Assembly (NCBI RefSeq): GCF_963169125.1
Contig: NC_084794.1
Location: forward strand, 225,925,409-225,989,408
DNA length: 64,000 nucleotides
Direction: 5' to 3'
Origin: Humulus lupulus
Lineage: Eukaryota > Streptophyta > Magnoliopsida > Rosales > Cannabaceae
The stretch's first letter is position 1; every line of letters begins with the position of its first letter. Below the pieces are notes generated by a model that did not search any database, was not told where the DNA came from, and worked only from the letters and a program-made list of their open reading frames with translations. A program made the translations under genes and the position numbers. Below, one piece after another: positions 45,621-58,050 of this stretch.

Positions 45621-48600
45621 ATGAGCAAAACAATGGAGACTGATAATGCTACAGTAATGGCGGAGGAGAATGTGAAGAAGGTTTGCTCCGTTACTGGGTC
45701 CGGGTACGATAATGGTACGGCGATCAAACTTTTAGTCGATAATCCTGTCCCGATGACCGTTAGCCGGACGATTACTGGTACAGGGTTTAGAATTTCGACC
45801 CAGAATATCGAACAAGATTCTAAGGGTTCCAACATTGAGACGGATGATCAGGAGAAGGCGAGTAAGGTTGCTATTACTCCTAGAATGTCTTTTGATGATT
45901 TTTTGAAATCCACGAATACTCAGGTTATGACTACTATGGAGTATCTCAAATCCCAGGTGCAAGAATCTGAAGTTCGGGTTAAGGAGGAAACTGATGTTGG
46001 GTTTGAGAAACAGGTGGTGTCTCAAAATGAAGTAAAGTGTTCCAACGATGAAAGTCTCAATGGTAAAATCAAGCAAGGAGTGTTAGAAGTAGCAGTAGAG
46101 ACGGTGAAGCGCAAGACTCTTGTAGAGAGTTTGTGTGAGGAACAGGTTCGAAGTAACAATCAAGTCATGGTGAAACTAGATAACCCCATTAAAGCTCAAC
46201 CAATAACGGCTATAGTTCCAGTGAAAGACGAGCCTGTGATAGATGCTGAGCCGATTAACTGGGCGAAGGCCATTGTTCCGGTGAAAGAGGAGGCGGTAAG
46301 AGAAACATTACGCGAGCGTTTCATCAAGAAATTCAAAAGTGCCCCCGTTAGAGGACCGAGTTGGCAGAAGCTGCCTGATGCGAAGAAGCAGAAAACTGAG
46401 AATCAAAAGCCTTGTCCCATTCCAGTGGAGGATGGGGACTTCCCTGAAGACCCGGACTGGTTTTTGGTGGGAAGAACAATGGTGACCGCGCTTTCAACAA
46501 CTAAAGGCAGGAAATTGGTGGACAATGAGATTGTCCATTTCGCTTTTCCTTCCACTGACTGGAAATCTAACGGCCGTTGGATTGTTCGCTTTTCGACCAA
46601 ACGATATGGAGAGGTATATTTGTTTACACTTGGTCACATTTCATTTCTGCTAAAATTTGATTTTTGAACTTTTCTGTGCAAATCATAAATATTGAAGATT
46701 GTACTATATGTGCATTGATTGGTTTGTCAAGTCTTATAACTGACATCGGATGTGTTTAATTGTACTTAATCATTAGATTGGTAGGCTTCCAATGGAGTGG
46801 GGTAAGTGTGTTGTTCCTCTTGTAAATTCTGGTAAGGTGAAGTTTTTTGGGCGTTGTGTAGCTGCACCATCAAACCTTTCTATAATGCAAGATATTATTT
46901 TATATGTGAGGTAAAGTTGCAGTTTGTACCAATCCTTAGTTTCCATATTGAACCCCTATTTGGTTTTGTTGTCTGAAATTAATTTGATTTCTTGTTAATC
47001 TTATCAGCTTTTACATCCACCGCTCGATGTTTATAGAGGATGATAACTCTTCACGGGGGTGGAAGCTAGAAGCTGTGAACATTAACTCTACAATCTACCC
47101 CCTCCTCACCTTGTTCAAGTTGCTGAAAATCCAACCTTATCAGAGGGTAAACTCTAAATTTATTGAAATTTTATTCACATTCAGCGAGAAAGAAAATCTC
47201 TAGTTCCAGTTAATTTTAAGTAGAGATTTTAATTTTGATTTTGCTTGGAACAGGCTGAGTTCACCCCAGAAGAACTTGATTCTCGGAAACGCCTTTTAAA
47301 TCTAGAAGTATGTACTAGTTGGTCAATTATGTGTTGGTTATACGAGAATTGCTACACTTTGATTGACATGGCTTACAAATTAATCATTAATTTGTTTATC
47401 AACGCAGAGTGCTCCAGATGAAACTGCATCAATGCTGCCTATTGTAAAAAGAAGACAAGGTTGCCAGCAGTATCCAGAGCAAAGCAAGGATGAGCAAGCC
47501 GTTTCTGAGTCATCTATGAATAATATTGTTGGTGCTGCAGAATCATATGATTTGGAGGTCTGTGATGTTTAGAGTATATTGTTTACCTTGAATGAATAAT
47601 GGTATTTTGGTTTTGAAGGTTCAAGTGTTTGTCTTGTATACTTTCTCTTACTTCCTGTTGCTATCTTAATATTTTAGGAGATGGAACCCCCCAGGAATCT
47701 CACTTGTAGTCTAAGGTCATACCAGAAACAGGCCCTCTACTGGATGTCAGAACTAGAGAAGGGAATTGATGTTGAGGAAGCAGCGAAGACCCTTCATCCT
47801 TGCTGGGCAGCCTATAAAATAAGTGACGAGTATGTAGTTCTCTTTTGAAGAAACATTTCTGCTTCTATTAGTACTCATTCTTTCTTACTTAAATAGTTTC
47901 CGAGTAACTAATGAATACATTCTGGTAGGAGGGCTTCCTCAATCTATGTCAACCTCTTCTCAGGGGAAGCAACAACCAAATTTCCAACTGCCACGCAGAT
48001 GGCAAGAGGGGGAGTGAGTATCCTAACACCCCTTCCTCTGTTATGCTGTAAACATTGACAATTTGTTGTCTGACTTCAAAAGTATATCTGTAGATTCTAG
48101 CAGATGCGATGGGACTTGGAAAAACTGTTATGACAATTGCTCTAATTCTTAAAAGTCCTGGTCATGGTAGTTCTAATAATCAAGGACTTCTTAAAGGTTC
48201 TCAGACAGATACCTCATCTAAACCAAACGGCGGCACTCTTATTGTTTGTCCAATGGCTTTGCTAAGTCAGTGGAAGGTGCATATCTCTTTGCTAATGCAT
48301 GAATGATATTAATTGATAGTATTATAATTCTATGATCCTTGCAATAGTGCTTATTGGCTCTCCTTAAAATTCTCAGGATGAGCTTGAAACTCATTCGGAT
48401 GCAGATAGCATTTCCATATTTGTTCACTATGGTGGGGGAAGGTCAACTAGCCCCAAGTTGATTGCAGAGCATGATGTTGTCTTGACAACATATGGTGTCT
48501 TGAGTTCTGCTTATAAATATGTAAGGAAGTGTAATTGTTTTAGTAAATATTTACACCTCTTAATTCTTTTTTGAATAATGCATTAAAGTATTTTTCATCG

Positions 48601-51276
48601 TGATACAGGACGAAGAGAACAGCATTTTCCACAGCATGGACTGGTATAGGGTGGTGCTAGATGAAGCCCATACAATTAAGTCTTGGAAGACCCAAGGTGC
48701 TCTTGCTGCTTTTACTTTGTCCTCACATTGCAGATGGTGTTTGACAGGAACACCTATTCAGGTTTGCTTTCTACTCTATTTATTAGTGTTAAGCATACAT
48801 TTTATCCTTTTTGTCATGCATATTCCAGGATTCATACTTAGTTTAAATGTCTCGAAATTTTAGAACCATTTGTGCCCATGGTATCTCACAGTTGATGAAT
48901 TTGTGTATAAATTGCTGCAGAATAATCTGGAGGACCTCTTCAGCCTCTTATGCTTCTTGCATGTTGAACCATGGTGCAACTGGGCTTGGTCTGACAAAAC
49001 ATGCTAAATTTAGTTCTGTGTACATTGTAGAGTAGACATTAAGAGGACTTGTTATTTTGTCAATTTGTTCATTTCGTTCAGTCATTGTATAATTCTACTT
49101 ATTTACAGGTGGAACAAATTGATTCAAAGGCCTTATGACAATGGGGATCCTCGAGGCCTTAGACTAATAAAGGCTATTTTGAGACCGCTAATGTTGAGAA
49201 GAACAAAGGAATCAAAGGACAAAAAAGGAAGGTGATCATACTATATTCTCAGTTCCTCGGCTTTGTAGCACATCTCTTTTTCTCTTAAATCAGATTATGT
49301 TGTTAAAAATTTTATACTTGTGAAATGTGTAATCAGACCCATACTTGTTCTTCCTCCAACTGATATTCAAACCATCGAATGTGAACAATCAGAAGCTGAA
49401 CGTGACTTCTATGATGCCCTGTTCAAAAGGTCAAAGGTATATTATGTGTTCTACTATTTTTCCATGAAAATTCCTATTGAAACTTTTTTGCTTCAAAATT
49501 TTGTTTCAGTTGAAGCATTATCATCCATTGTTAGATTTTGCTCGCATGTTCATCAGTATTGGTCCTTCAGCTAACCACAATCATACAATTTTGAATTAAC
49601 AGGTCCAATTTGACCAATTTGTGGCACAAGGGAAAGTCCTACATAATTATGCTAACATTCTTGAACTACTCTTGCGTCTGAGGCAGTGTTGCAACCATCC
49701 GTATCTTGTTATGAGGTGAGAGTAGCAACATCAATATCATTGAAGTAAAACTTATGCTTTCTGTAGTCCATTTCTTTTTTTCTTATCTGTGGCATCTGTG
49801 GTTTCGAAACAATGCAGTCGAGGAGATTCACAAAAGTTTGCAGATTTAAATAAGCTTGCCAAGAGATTCCTTGACTCAAATTCTGACTCAACATCTTCAG
49901 CTTCAGCACCACCCTCCAGAGCCTATGTTGAAGAAGTTGTTAATGGCATTCGATGTGGTGATAACTCTGAGTGTCCCATTTGCCTGGAGTCTGCAGATGA
50001 TGCTGTCCTAACACCCTGCGCCCATAGGATGTGCAGAGAGTGTCTCCTTTCAAGCTGGCGGACACCGGCTGCTGGCCTCTGCCCCATTTGTAGGCAGATC
50101 CTTAAAAAAACAGACCTCATAACCTGCCCATCAGAGAGCAAGTTCCAAGTTGATATTGAGAAGAACTGGAAAGAATCATCAAAGGTTTCTAGTCTCTTGC
50201 ATTGCTTGGAAAGAATCTGCTCCTCGGGCTCTGGTGAAAAGAGCATTGTTTTCAGTCAGTGGACTACATTTTTGGATCTTCTAGAGATTCCTTTAAAGAA
50301 GAGGAGAATAGGGTACTTGAGGTATGATGGAGGGCTGTCTCAGAAGCAAAGGGAAAGAGTCTTGAATGAGTTCAACGACACCAAAGAAAAAATGGTAAAA
50401 AAAAAATAAAACTTAGAACTATGGCTTCTTTTCTCAATCATTGATCACTTGGGTTATGATGTTCATGTGGGGTTGGGCTGTATTTCAGGTACTACTAATG
50501 TCTTTGAGAGCTGGTGGTGTTGGCTTGAATTTAACTGCAGCATCCAATGTGTTCTTAATGGTACTTTATCTTTTTCATTTTCATCTTGAAAAACTCCTAC
50601 AAAATGGTAATATGATATTTTATGTCATGTTATGCTGTGTTTATGTAGGATCCATGGTGGAATCCAGCAGTTGAAGAGCAAGCAATCATGAGAATTCACC
50701 GCATTGGTCAAAAAAGAACAGTTTCTGTCCGTAGATTCATCGTCAAGGTATGATCCGGTTATTAAAAAAATGGGACGGGTTTAGTTTGACCCGTAACCTC
50801 ATATTTTGAGTTGGGCTATTCCCTTAGGATCCTCTGGCATTGCAGACTGGGCCCAGGGGCCCAGTATGGTGTAGGTCCATGATCCATCCATTCAACTCCA
50901 AAACAGTCTAATACATGCATAAATCATTAGAAACTACAAAACAAAAATAATAACAATAATAAAAGGAAAGCATGAATAATTGGACATATCCAGTCAAATT
51001 TGTATCAAAATTTATAATCACCTAACCTTTTCAATTTACAACTTTTTATCCATTTATTTAATGATGCGTCCAAAGGGGAATAAATAATTGGACATTGCAA
51101 TGGTATTGTTATATTGGGGAGATTTGATTGAACAAATTGCTATAAAATGACAGGATACTGTTGAGGAACGCATGCAGCAAGTTCAGGCAAGAAAACAGAG
51201 AATGATTGCTGGGGCACTTACTGATGAAGAGGTTCGTTCTGCTAGAATTGAAGAGCTCAAAATGCTTTTCAGATGA
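45621..51276 (+). CDS. RAD5B-like: RAD5-type DNA repair helicase/E3 ligase (HIRAN-SNF2-RING-HELICc), 18 exons
   Basis: Coding exons: 45621-46613, 46777-46910, 47008-47146, 47254-47307, 47408-47557, 47678-47829, 47929-48013, 48094-48276, 48377-48520, 48609-48761, 48921-48988, 49109-49231, 49337-49436, 49603-49715, 49818-50394, 50489-50560, 50649-50747, 51154-51276. All introns are GT-AG. They join in one frame of 3462 nt, 1153 residues. The N-terminus is disordered with a UBA-like start. HIRAN is at ~275-400 ([20 protein letters not shown]). The SNF2 ATPase has Walker [10 protein letters not shown] (~572-580) and DEAH (~695). The RING finger [20 protein letters not shown] starts at ~916. The C-terminal helicase block includes [17 protein letters not shown], and [19 protein letters not shown]5/HLTF proteins act in the nucleus in replication-damage tolerance (PCNA polyubiquitination, fork remodelling). 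Closest plant type by memory is RAD5B/SMARCA3-like 3. It appears intact. The in-frame ATG at 45633 is a possible alternative start. Confidence 0.92.
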
Positions 51277-52582
51277 AAAAAATTGCAAGTCTTTTTTGGG
51301 TTAGTGGGAATGGTTTTTATTGTCAAACTTTTGTAAAGATGAGTTGGGTTTATTTATGCACAGCTGGGGCTTCGTGTCTAGTCTTAGTACTATAATTTTC
51401 TCTTGTTACAGTGAGAGCCCAATTTTGTAAATTTTGGAAATATCAAATCCCAATTGAAAATCACCACAATTCCTTCATCATATGACTATCAACCCTTTTG
51501 ACTAGTAACTTTGTAGAATGATTTAAATAAAGAAAAAAGGTAAGGATCTTTAGAATATTCTCGAAATGACGGTTATATCCTTGACCAGTGATCATCGAGT
51601 TTTGACCGGTTAAGGTATAGCCGTATCTAATTGGTAACAATAATAATAAATGAATGCCATAAAGTGCAGCTCAACTAAACGACAATAAAGATAGATAAGC
51701 ACAAACACAACCCATGCACGTGTCAATCAAATCTTGGTTCTTAGGTCTCCAATTGACCACGTAAGCCACTCGTCTACCGTTTGATTTCTGGCAAAAGGAC
51801 TAGGAGGAACAACACAAGGGTATGATGGTGCCACGTGGCACTCATGTCGGTTCAAACGTTGCCGTTTGTCGACGTCTATTTTTGTTCACATTTAAGTTTG
51901 TTTTGTAAGTTTAAAAATAAAGGGTCAAATACCGGCGGTGAAGTGTAAAAAAAGGCAAGAAGTCCCCACGGTTTCACTTTCAGTTTAGGCTAATGGGCTG
52001 GGCCCACTGACAGAGTCAAAATCGTAGCCCGTTAACTAAGGCCCCCCTCTCTCCTTTCCTTTGACTGAGAATTATACCATGCTTCTCTCTGTTACTTCTA
52101 ATCTGAGAAAAAGCCTTTTTTTAGCTGGCAATTAGTTGTCTTTTTTAGGGCTCGGCTCGGCTTAGATTTTTTCTTTTTGAATATAGAAAAAGTTAATGAA
52201 AATGTCTTTAAAGAGAAGGCAAGAATATCTATTTTCAGTCTCAAGTCTCAACCAACCAAAATAAAGAAGAATAAATGGGTGTATTGTGAATTAATTTGGA
52301 GTAAAATATGGTATTTAAGTGTTACAAACACACTCTTAAAATGTGTGAATTGTATTATTCTTAACTTTGTTACTGGTCAAAGGTTGAAACTTGAAAGTAG
52401 GGCTAGAACCTAGAAGTTAACAGGAACCAAGTTTTGGGCTATGTATTTTTATTTTCAGATTACTGTTTTTAAAGGTAAGACTATATCGAGTATTCGTTAT
52501 AAGAAATAATTAAGACATTTAAACTGTACAAATTATTTAACCATAATAATATGTAATTAATTTCAATTATACTATTAAAAGT
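51277..52582. other. 3' UTR and intergenic DNA after the RAD5-type gene
   Basis: 51277 to about 51440 looks like 3' untranslated sequence. Further on there is a 14-bp perfect palindrome GTGCCACGTGGCAC with a G-box core at 51828-51841. TGGGCT/TGGGCC elements (site II type) lie at 51994-52005, followed by a pyrimidine-rich stretch near 52045. This could be a remnant promoter, but no downstream gene is seen before solo LTR C. Confidence 0.5.
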
Positions 52583-54911
52583 TGTAATGTCTCAAACCTC
52601 CTAATAAGATTAATGGTTTGGATTAGCGTGCCAAGAGCACACATGAGACAAAGATGTGAATTATATTAATATATAATTGACTATGTATGATTATGTGTAT
52701 TAAATATGTTTAAAGACATATTTTCGTTAAAAAAAAGACATTTTTATAACTTTGACCCGTTGATAACATATTTGTATTTTATGTGCTATATGCTTGTGCC
52801 ACATGGTTATGTGAAAATATTTATGATATTCGGTTGGAGTGGATCCTCTTGAGCAATTTTAGCAGAAAGTCACAACGAAGATAAATACTTGACTCGTAGT
52901 GAGTCAGTGGGTATTTTGGCAATTTTATATATTTTGGGGAATTTTTGGGTAAATGAGATAAATTGGTGGAATGTTTGTGTCTGTAAGATTAATGGAATTA
53001 ATTTGGAGACTAGGGATGTAAATTGAGGTTTAGTGAGAATTTAAGTTAAAGGACCAAAATGCCCCTATGCTTGATTTTGAAGTTTAGTTGATCTAGGGGC
53101 AAAATGATCTTTTTGACCATTAAACTATGTAAACTTGACCAAGGGCTTGGCACACACACACGTTCAACACTTCTCTCTCACTTCTCGTTCTGTTTTTTTT
53201 GTCTTCTCAAGGGTGACCTAAGTTGGAATTTGGGGTTGGAGAAATTATTGAAGAATTTAGCACCAAGGGAAGGATTAACAACTATTGGGGAGCACCATCA
53301 TTCCATAGGATTTGGATTCTTCCAGCCAAGCATTAAGTAAGTTTGATTTTTTTTTTGGTTTCCATGTGTTCTTGAGGAAAGTATTGAGTTATGATCTTAG
53401 TTGTTTCAATAGTTAGTTTTAGGTTGTTATTGGGAGTGTTTTTGCTGTAATGATATGATATGTTAGTTTCCTAGTGGAATTGGGGTCGGTTTCAGACCAT
53501 TTGGTTGGGTTTTGGGGTCTGAAATTGCAGGGGAAATCGTAGATTATGGGTTTTGGCGTGGTTGCGTCGTGACGCCTCAGGATGAGCGTCGCGGCGCGTA
53601 TGCGTTTCCTTGAGGGCAGGGTTTGCTCTCTGACCCCTGTGGCGCTGCGACCCTTCAGAAGGGTGTTGTACCGCTAATGCACTATAATTTTAGGGTTAGA
53701 TCTCAGACTATTGTGGCACTGCGACCCTTTAGCAGGGGTGCTGCGGCGCTAATACGTTCTTTTTAGGAGGGCTACTCAAACTTCTTTGGAGCCGCAACCC
53801 TTAGTGGGGGAGCCGCGGTGCTAATGGCTTTTTAGGGTGAAAATTTCAGGTTTTGGGAATAAGGCTCAAGGATTAGGGGATTTGAGTTGAGAACCCACTT
53901 GGGGGCTCGGGGGACGATTCCATTACCCGGTTGAATGGAATTGGACGTCCCGAGAGCTAGGATAGAGTTTTGAAACCCATGATTGAAACTTAGTCCCTAA
54001 TAAGCGTATCATTTATGTTATGACTAGGAGTTTCACGGGGCTCAGGAATAAGGATCACACTCAAGGTCGCTTTGTCGCCAGCATAGGACTTGAGATAAGA
54101 AAACAAGCATATGCACATAGAGCTGATTGGTTGCTATGCATACTAGCATTGAAGTATCTGTGAATGATTGGTACAATCTATACTCGGCCATTTTGTTGAA
54201 CGTGGGGTCGGTGGGCAAGCGTGTGTCATGCAGGCTATGAAGGCGAGTCCAGTTTGAGGGTGTAGTCCCCACTCACCCAACATGGATAGTAAGCTCGGCA
54301 CCAGAATATGCATCTTGCTTGGTTGAGCCGTTCAGTAAGGTTGTTTTCCTAGGCCGTGCCAATGATTCATGTGATTAGAATGAATATACTTGTAAACTGT
54401 GAAACGTGTTTACGATTTATATGATTGGAATAAATGCATTTAGTGTCTGTGAAGCATGTGGTTATTGCTTATGAATAATTGAATTATTATTATGCCTTAT
54501 GGGGGTTTTCTTGCTGGGCCTCAGGCACAGGTGCTCTATGATGCAAGTAAGGGAAAGCTAAAAGTAACCAGCCATGAGTTGGATAGCTTTGGAGCGGCAT
54601 GGACATATTCGGCCAGCTCGGCCGCCACGGTTGAGTTATTTTGAGGGGCTTAGGTTACAAATTTGATTTTCGATGCTTAGGCCGGCTACGTTTGTAACTT
54701 TGATTGTAACTACTTTTCGTTTAAAACTCGTTTTGGGATCCTATGTAAATATTAAGAGTTTCAATAAAAGTTTATATGTTTAACCAAAAGTTTTATTACC
54801 TAAATCTTTGATTAGCTTTAATTACACTTTTGAGTCCAAATAACTCGCTTAACGAGTTAAGAGCTGTTTTAAACACACGTTGTAACGATCCTGGATTAGT
54901 AGGGCATTACA
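52583..54911 (+). mobile_element. Solo LTR C (2329 bp)
   Basis: It starts TGTAATGTCTC and ends AGGGCATTACA. Flanks AAAGT and AAATT agree at four of five positions. Same family as A and B: shared start and end, TTTTCTTGCTGGGCC near 54506, and a GC-rich block 53560-53825 built from repeats like GTGGCGCTGCGACCCTT. It is the most diverged copy here. Confidence 0.82.
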
Positions 54912-55250
54912 AAATTCATGTGATCTCTATTTAAAAATATATATGCTTAAATTAAATACACATTTTTGGGTGTAAAAAATAGGTTTAATTTGAGTGTGTA
55001 TCTAGTATTTACTCAATTATTATATATTTATTTATAAATTTTTTTCATTCAAAATCCTCATCTAACTTTTTATTAATTTTAATACTTAAAATTAAATAAA
55101 TATAAAAAATCAAATATATGATCCTCATTAAAAGATGTATGATCCAACGTTTATGAATATTAATCATTCCTATCCATTCAATGAATCCAATCCAATATAT
55201 CTTCACATAACACGTGGAAGCAACAAATTTTTTTCATAATTCATTCATTA
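54912..55250. other. AT-rich spacer
   Basis: No gene or repeat recognised. It ends with CATTA before the LTR of element I. Confidence 0.5.
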
Positions 55251-56155
55251 TGTTATCCCAAAAAAATCAATATAATGATGTGGCAATTTGAGGTGACAAG
55301 TAGCAATGTATTTATACCAGGTGGCGCATTGATGATAAAAAAATGTGCCGACCAGAGGGAGTGTAAAAGAGTAGGAAATAGACTACTGGGCAGAGCTTAT
55401 AATTTATTACTGGTCAGAAAGTTACTGACTAGTGATTGCAGGAGTGGTTACCTCTGGTCGGGAACATGCCGACTAGAGACTTCAAAAGAGCATATTAGAA
55501 AACATGCCGACCAGAGACTTTAGAATTTTAGGAACTTACTGACTAGTAAGTTCCCTAGCAGCATCTCAGGAACTTACTGACCAGTAAGTTCTCTAGCAGC
55601 AGTACAGAAACTCACTAACCAGTAAGTTCCCTAGTAGCATTTCAGGAACTTACTGACCAGTAACTTCTCTAGCAGAATCTCAGAAACATCATCGACCAGA
55701 AATGTCCATAACTACCAAAGGATTTTTCTCTGATATCCCAAAATGATAGCCTATTTTATTGTACTTTGAATTTTATTAATATTTTGAATTCTTTTATTGA
55801 TTAAATATAGTTGAAATGGTTGATGACTGAGTCAGGGCCCATTTTGTACGATCCCTGAGCCTATAAATACAAGACTAATGGCTTCATTTTGGGGACTTTT
55901 GGGATTGAAACTTGATTTTCTAGAGAGAGTGTCGAAATATTCTCCAACTTGCACTTGAGAAACTTAGTTGGCCAAGGTTCATCTTATCTCAAGTGTAGGT
56001 TGACATATATAAAAACACTAAGTGGATTAGGCTATTACCAATTCTTTGGGGTTGAACCACTATAAAACCCTTGTGTAATTTATTTTCTATTCATTGCTAT
56101 TTTATTTTCTGTCGTTTTTGCGTCTACTCGTCGTTGGCCAAAACGGTGGTCAATA
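55251..56155 (+). repeat. 5' LTR of I, with a 38-bp palindromic tandem repeat
   Basis: About 905 bp, starts TGTTATCCCA and ends near GGTCAATA (expected CA altered). TATA box CTATAAATAC is at 55861-55870. 55530-55690 carries four to five ~38-bp units containing ACTTACTGACCAGTAAGT, which is self-complementary. Confidence 0.75.
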
Positions 56156-56209
56156 TTTTGGTGCTTTCATTATGGGCATGAGTAGAAAAGCACACTAAAA
56201 TTCCCATCC

Positions 56210-57350
56210 TACTGGTTATGGCACCCATAAAGTCCATTGCACTGGCAACAATAGAAACTATCAGACCAGAGATTCCTGCTGCTCTTGAAAATCCTGAGAA
56301 TGAGCCTAGAGTCACTCTTGAGGAGATAACACTGCAGATGGAACAACTCCAAGAGGCCATGGGAGTTTTCTAGGAGAAGATGATGCAGTTCAATGCCCAG
56401 ACCCCACCAGTCTATGCAAATCACCTAGCAAACATCAAACAAGGAAATGATGAATATTTGAAGAATTACATACAGAGATTTATGAGAGAAGCTAACAGGG
56501 CGATCGCCATGGGAGATGAAGGAAAGATGATTTCCATCTCCTCTGGAATCACTTACCGAAGCCCCTTGTGGGATAATATTCATCAAAATCCAATCTCAAC
56601 ACTTCAACAATTTCTTGACCGGGCAGACAAATATATGAAATTGGATGATGTTATTGAGAAAGAGGAGAAGGGCATAAACAATCCAAGCTGCTCATCTGAT
56701 CCCCTCAAGGATGGTAGAAACAGTTAGAATGGTGGAAAGAAACGTGGGAATAATGGGTCTGATCACCATGAAGAGAAGAGGGCCAAGTCGGGGCCAAATG
56801 ACAAAAAAACCACCAAGTATGAACCTCGGTTCATAAATTATACAACTCTAGCTGCCAGTCGCGCAGAAATTTATCTTGCCACTCACTAGGAAGTTCCACC
56901 TATCAAGAAAGAAATGAGTAAGAGGGATATGAATACATTTTTCTATTTCGATGGAGATTATGGTCACGACATAAACGAATGCAACCACCTCAAAGATGAG
57001 ATAGAATTTCTTATCCAGTTGGGCAAGTTGAAAAAATACCGGCAGATTAGACCCAAGGAGGGAGAAGCAACAACAATCCTGGGTTTAAACGACAATGATT
57101 TCCACCCTTACAACCCGAGCCTGTGGACTTTACCGTAGATACCATATGTGGAGGGCCACATCTAGTCGGTGATAGTACCAAAGCAAGGGAGAGATATTCC
57201 CAGACACTTCGTCATGAGATTGATGCATCATCAAAAGTCATGGCGGCTATTGAGGAGCGATCTCCAAAGAATCCTTGTTATGAAAGTGAGGTCCTTGCTT
57301 TCATAGATGATGATGCTAGGCACGTCAGGTATCCACACAAATGACCTGCT
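56210..57350 (+). pseudogene. gag: gag of I, internally deleted
   Basis: The frame reads PAALENPENEPRVTLEEI, a TAG near 56371, then jumps to ANHLANIKQGNDEYLKNYIQ and SSGITYRSPLWDNIHQNP. Compared with H, the central gag core (the WFFKYPP block) is missing between about 56410 and 56425. Further stops are at 56725-56727 and about 56887. In the knuckle region the first Cys and His are lost (FFYFDGDYGHDINEC), so zinc binding would fail. Confidence 0.8.
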
Positions 57351-57930
57351 CGTCATTGCAATTCAAATTGCAAACATGAAAGTGAAAAGGTGTATGGTCG
57401 ATACCGGAAGCTTAGTGGACATTATCTACAAGTCATCTTTTGAAAAGATGAAGTTGATAGTCATTGACTTGAAGCCTTGCTCTCAAGTTATTTACAGTTT
57501 CACTGGGAAAGGTTTAGCACCGGCCGGTATAATCAAGTTAGCGGTCACAATCGGAGATGCTCCTAGACATGAAACAGTGATGACATAATTTTTTATAGTA
57601 GATTTCTCGCCAACATATAATGTAGTGATTGGTCGACCACTCCTTATAACTCTACATGCAACGGTGTCCTTATGGCACCTATCCATGAAATTATTGACTA
57701 GAGGCATGGGATGTGTGCAAGGGAACCAAAGGGAAGCTAGGGAGTGTTATAATGCTTCAGTGGTTAAGGCACGAAAGGGATTCAAGGAGAACAACATGAC
57801 TGTGTGTGGAGAGATGGAAGAAGTGGTTGAAGAGATGGACATCAACCAAAATGATATTATAGAAGTTATCGATCAGGAAATATTTTCAAAATTTACTGAC
57901 CAAGAAAGAACTTCAGAAGTTACCAACTAG
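57340..57930 (+). pseudogene. Protease region of I
   Basis: The active-site triad is intact (KRCMVDTGSLVDIIY), followed by FTGKGLAPAGIIKLAV. TAA at 57586-57588 interrupts, and VIGRPLLITLHATVSLWHLS continues to 57930 with EARECYNASV. Closest to H. Confidence 0.8.
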
Positions 57931-58050
57931 GAAAGAACTTCAGATGTTACCGAGTAGCAAACCCCATCCAGTGATAAAGTCACCAAATAGGGCGTTGCCC
58001 AAAGCGAGGGAGAGGATATTGCTCCTCTCTTTGGGGATTTGGATAGTTGA

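Noticed and set aside
52177..52413. 78-residue frame between the RAD5-type gene and C
   Set aside because: Lys/Ile/Asn-rich AT-driven translation without similarity or gene structure.
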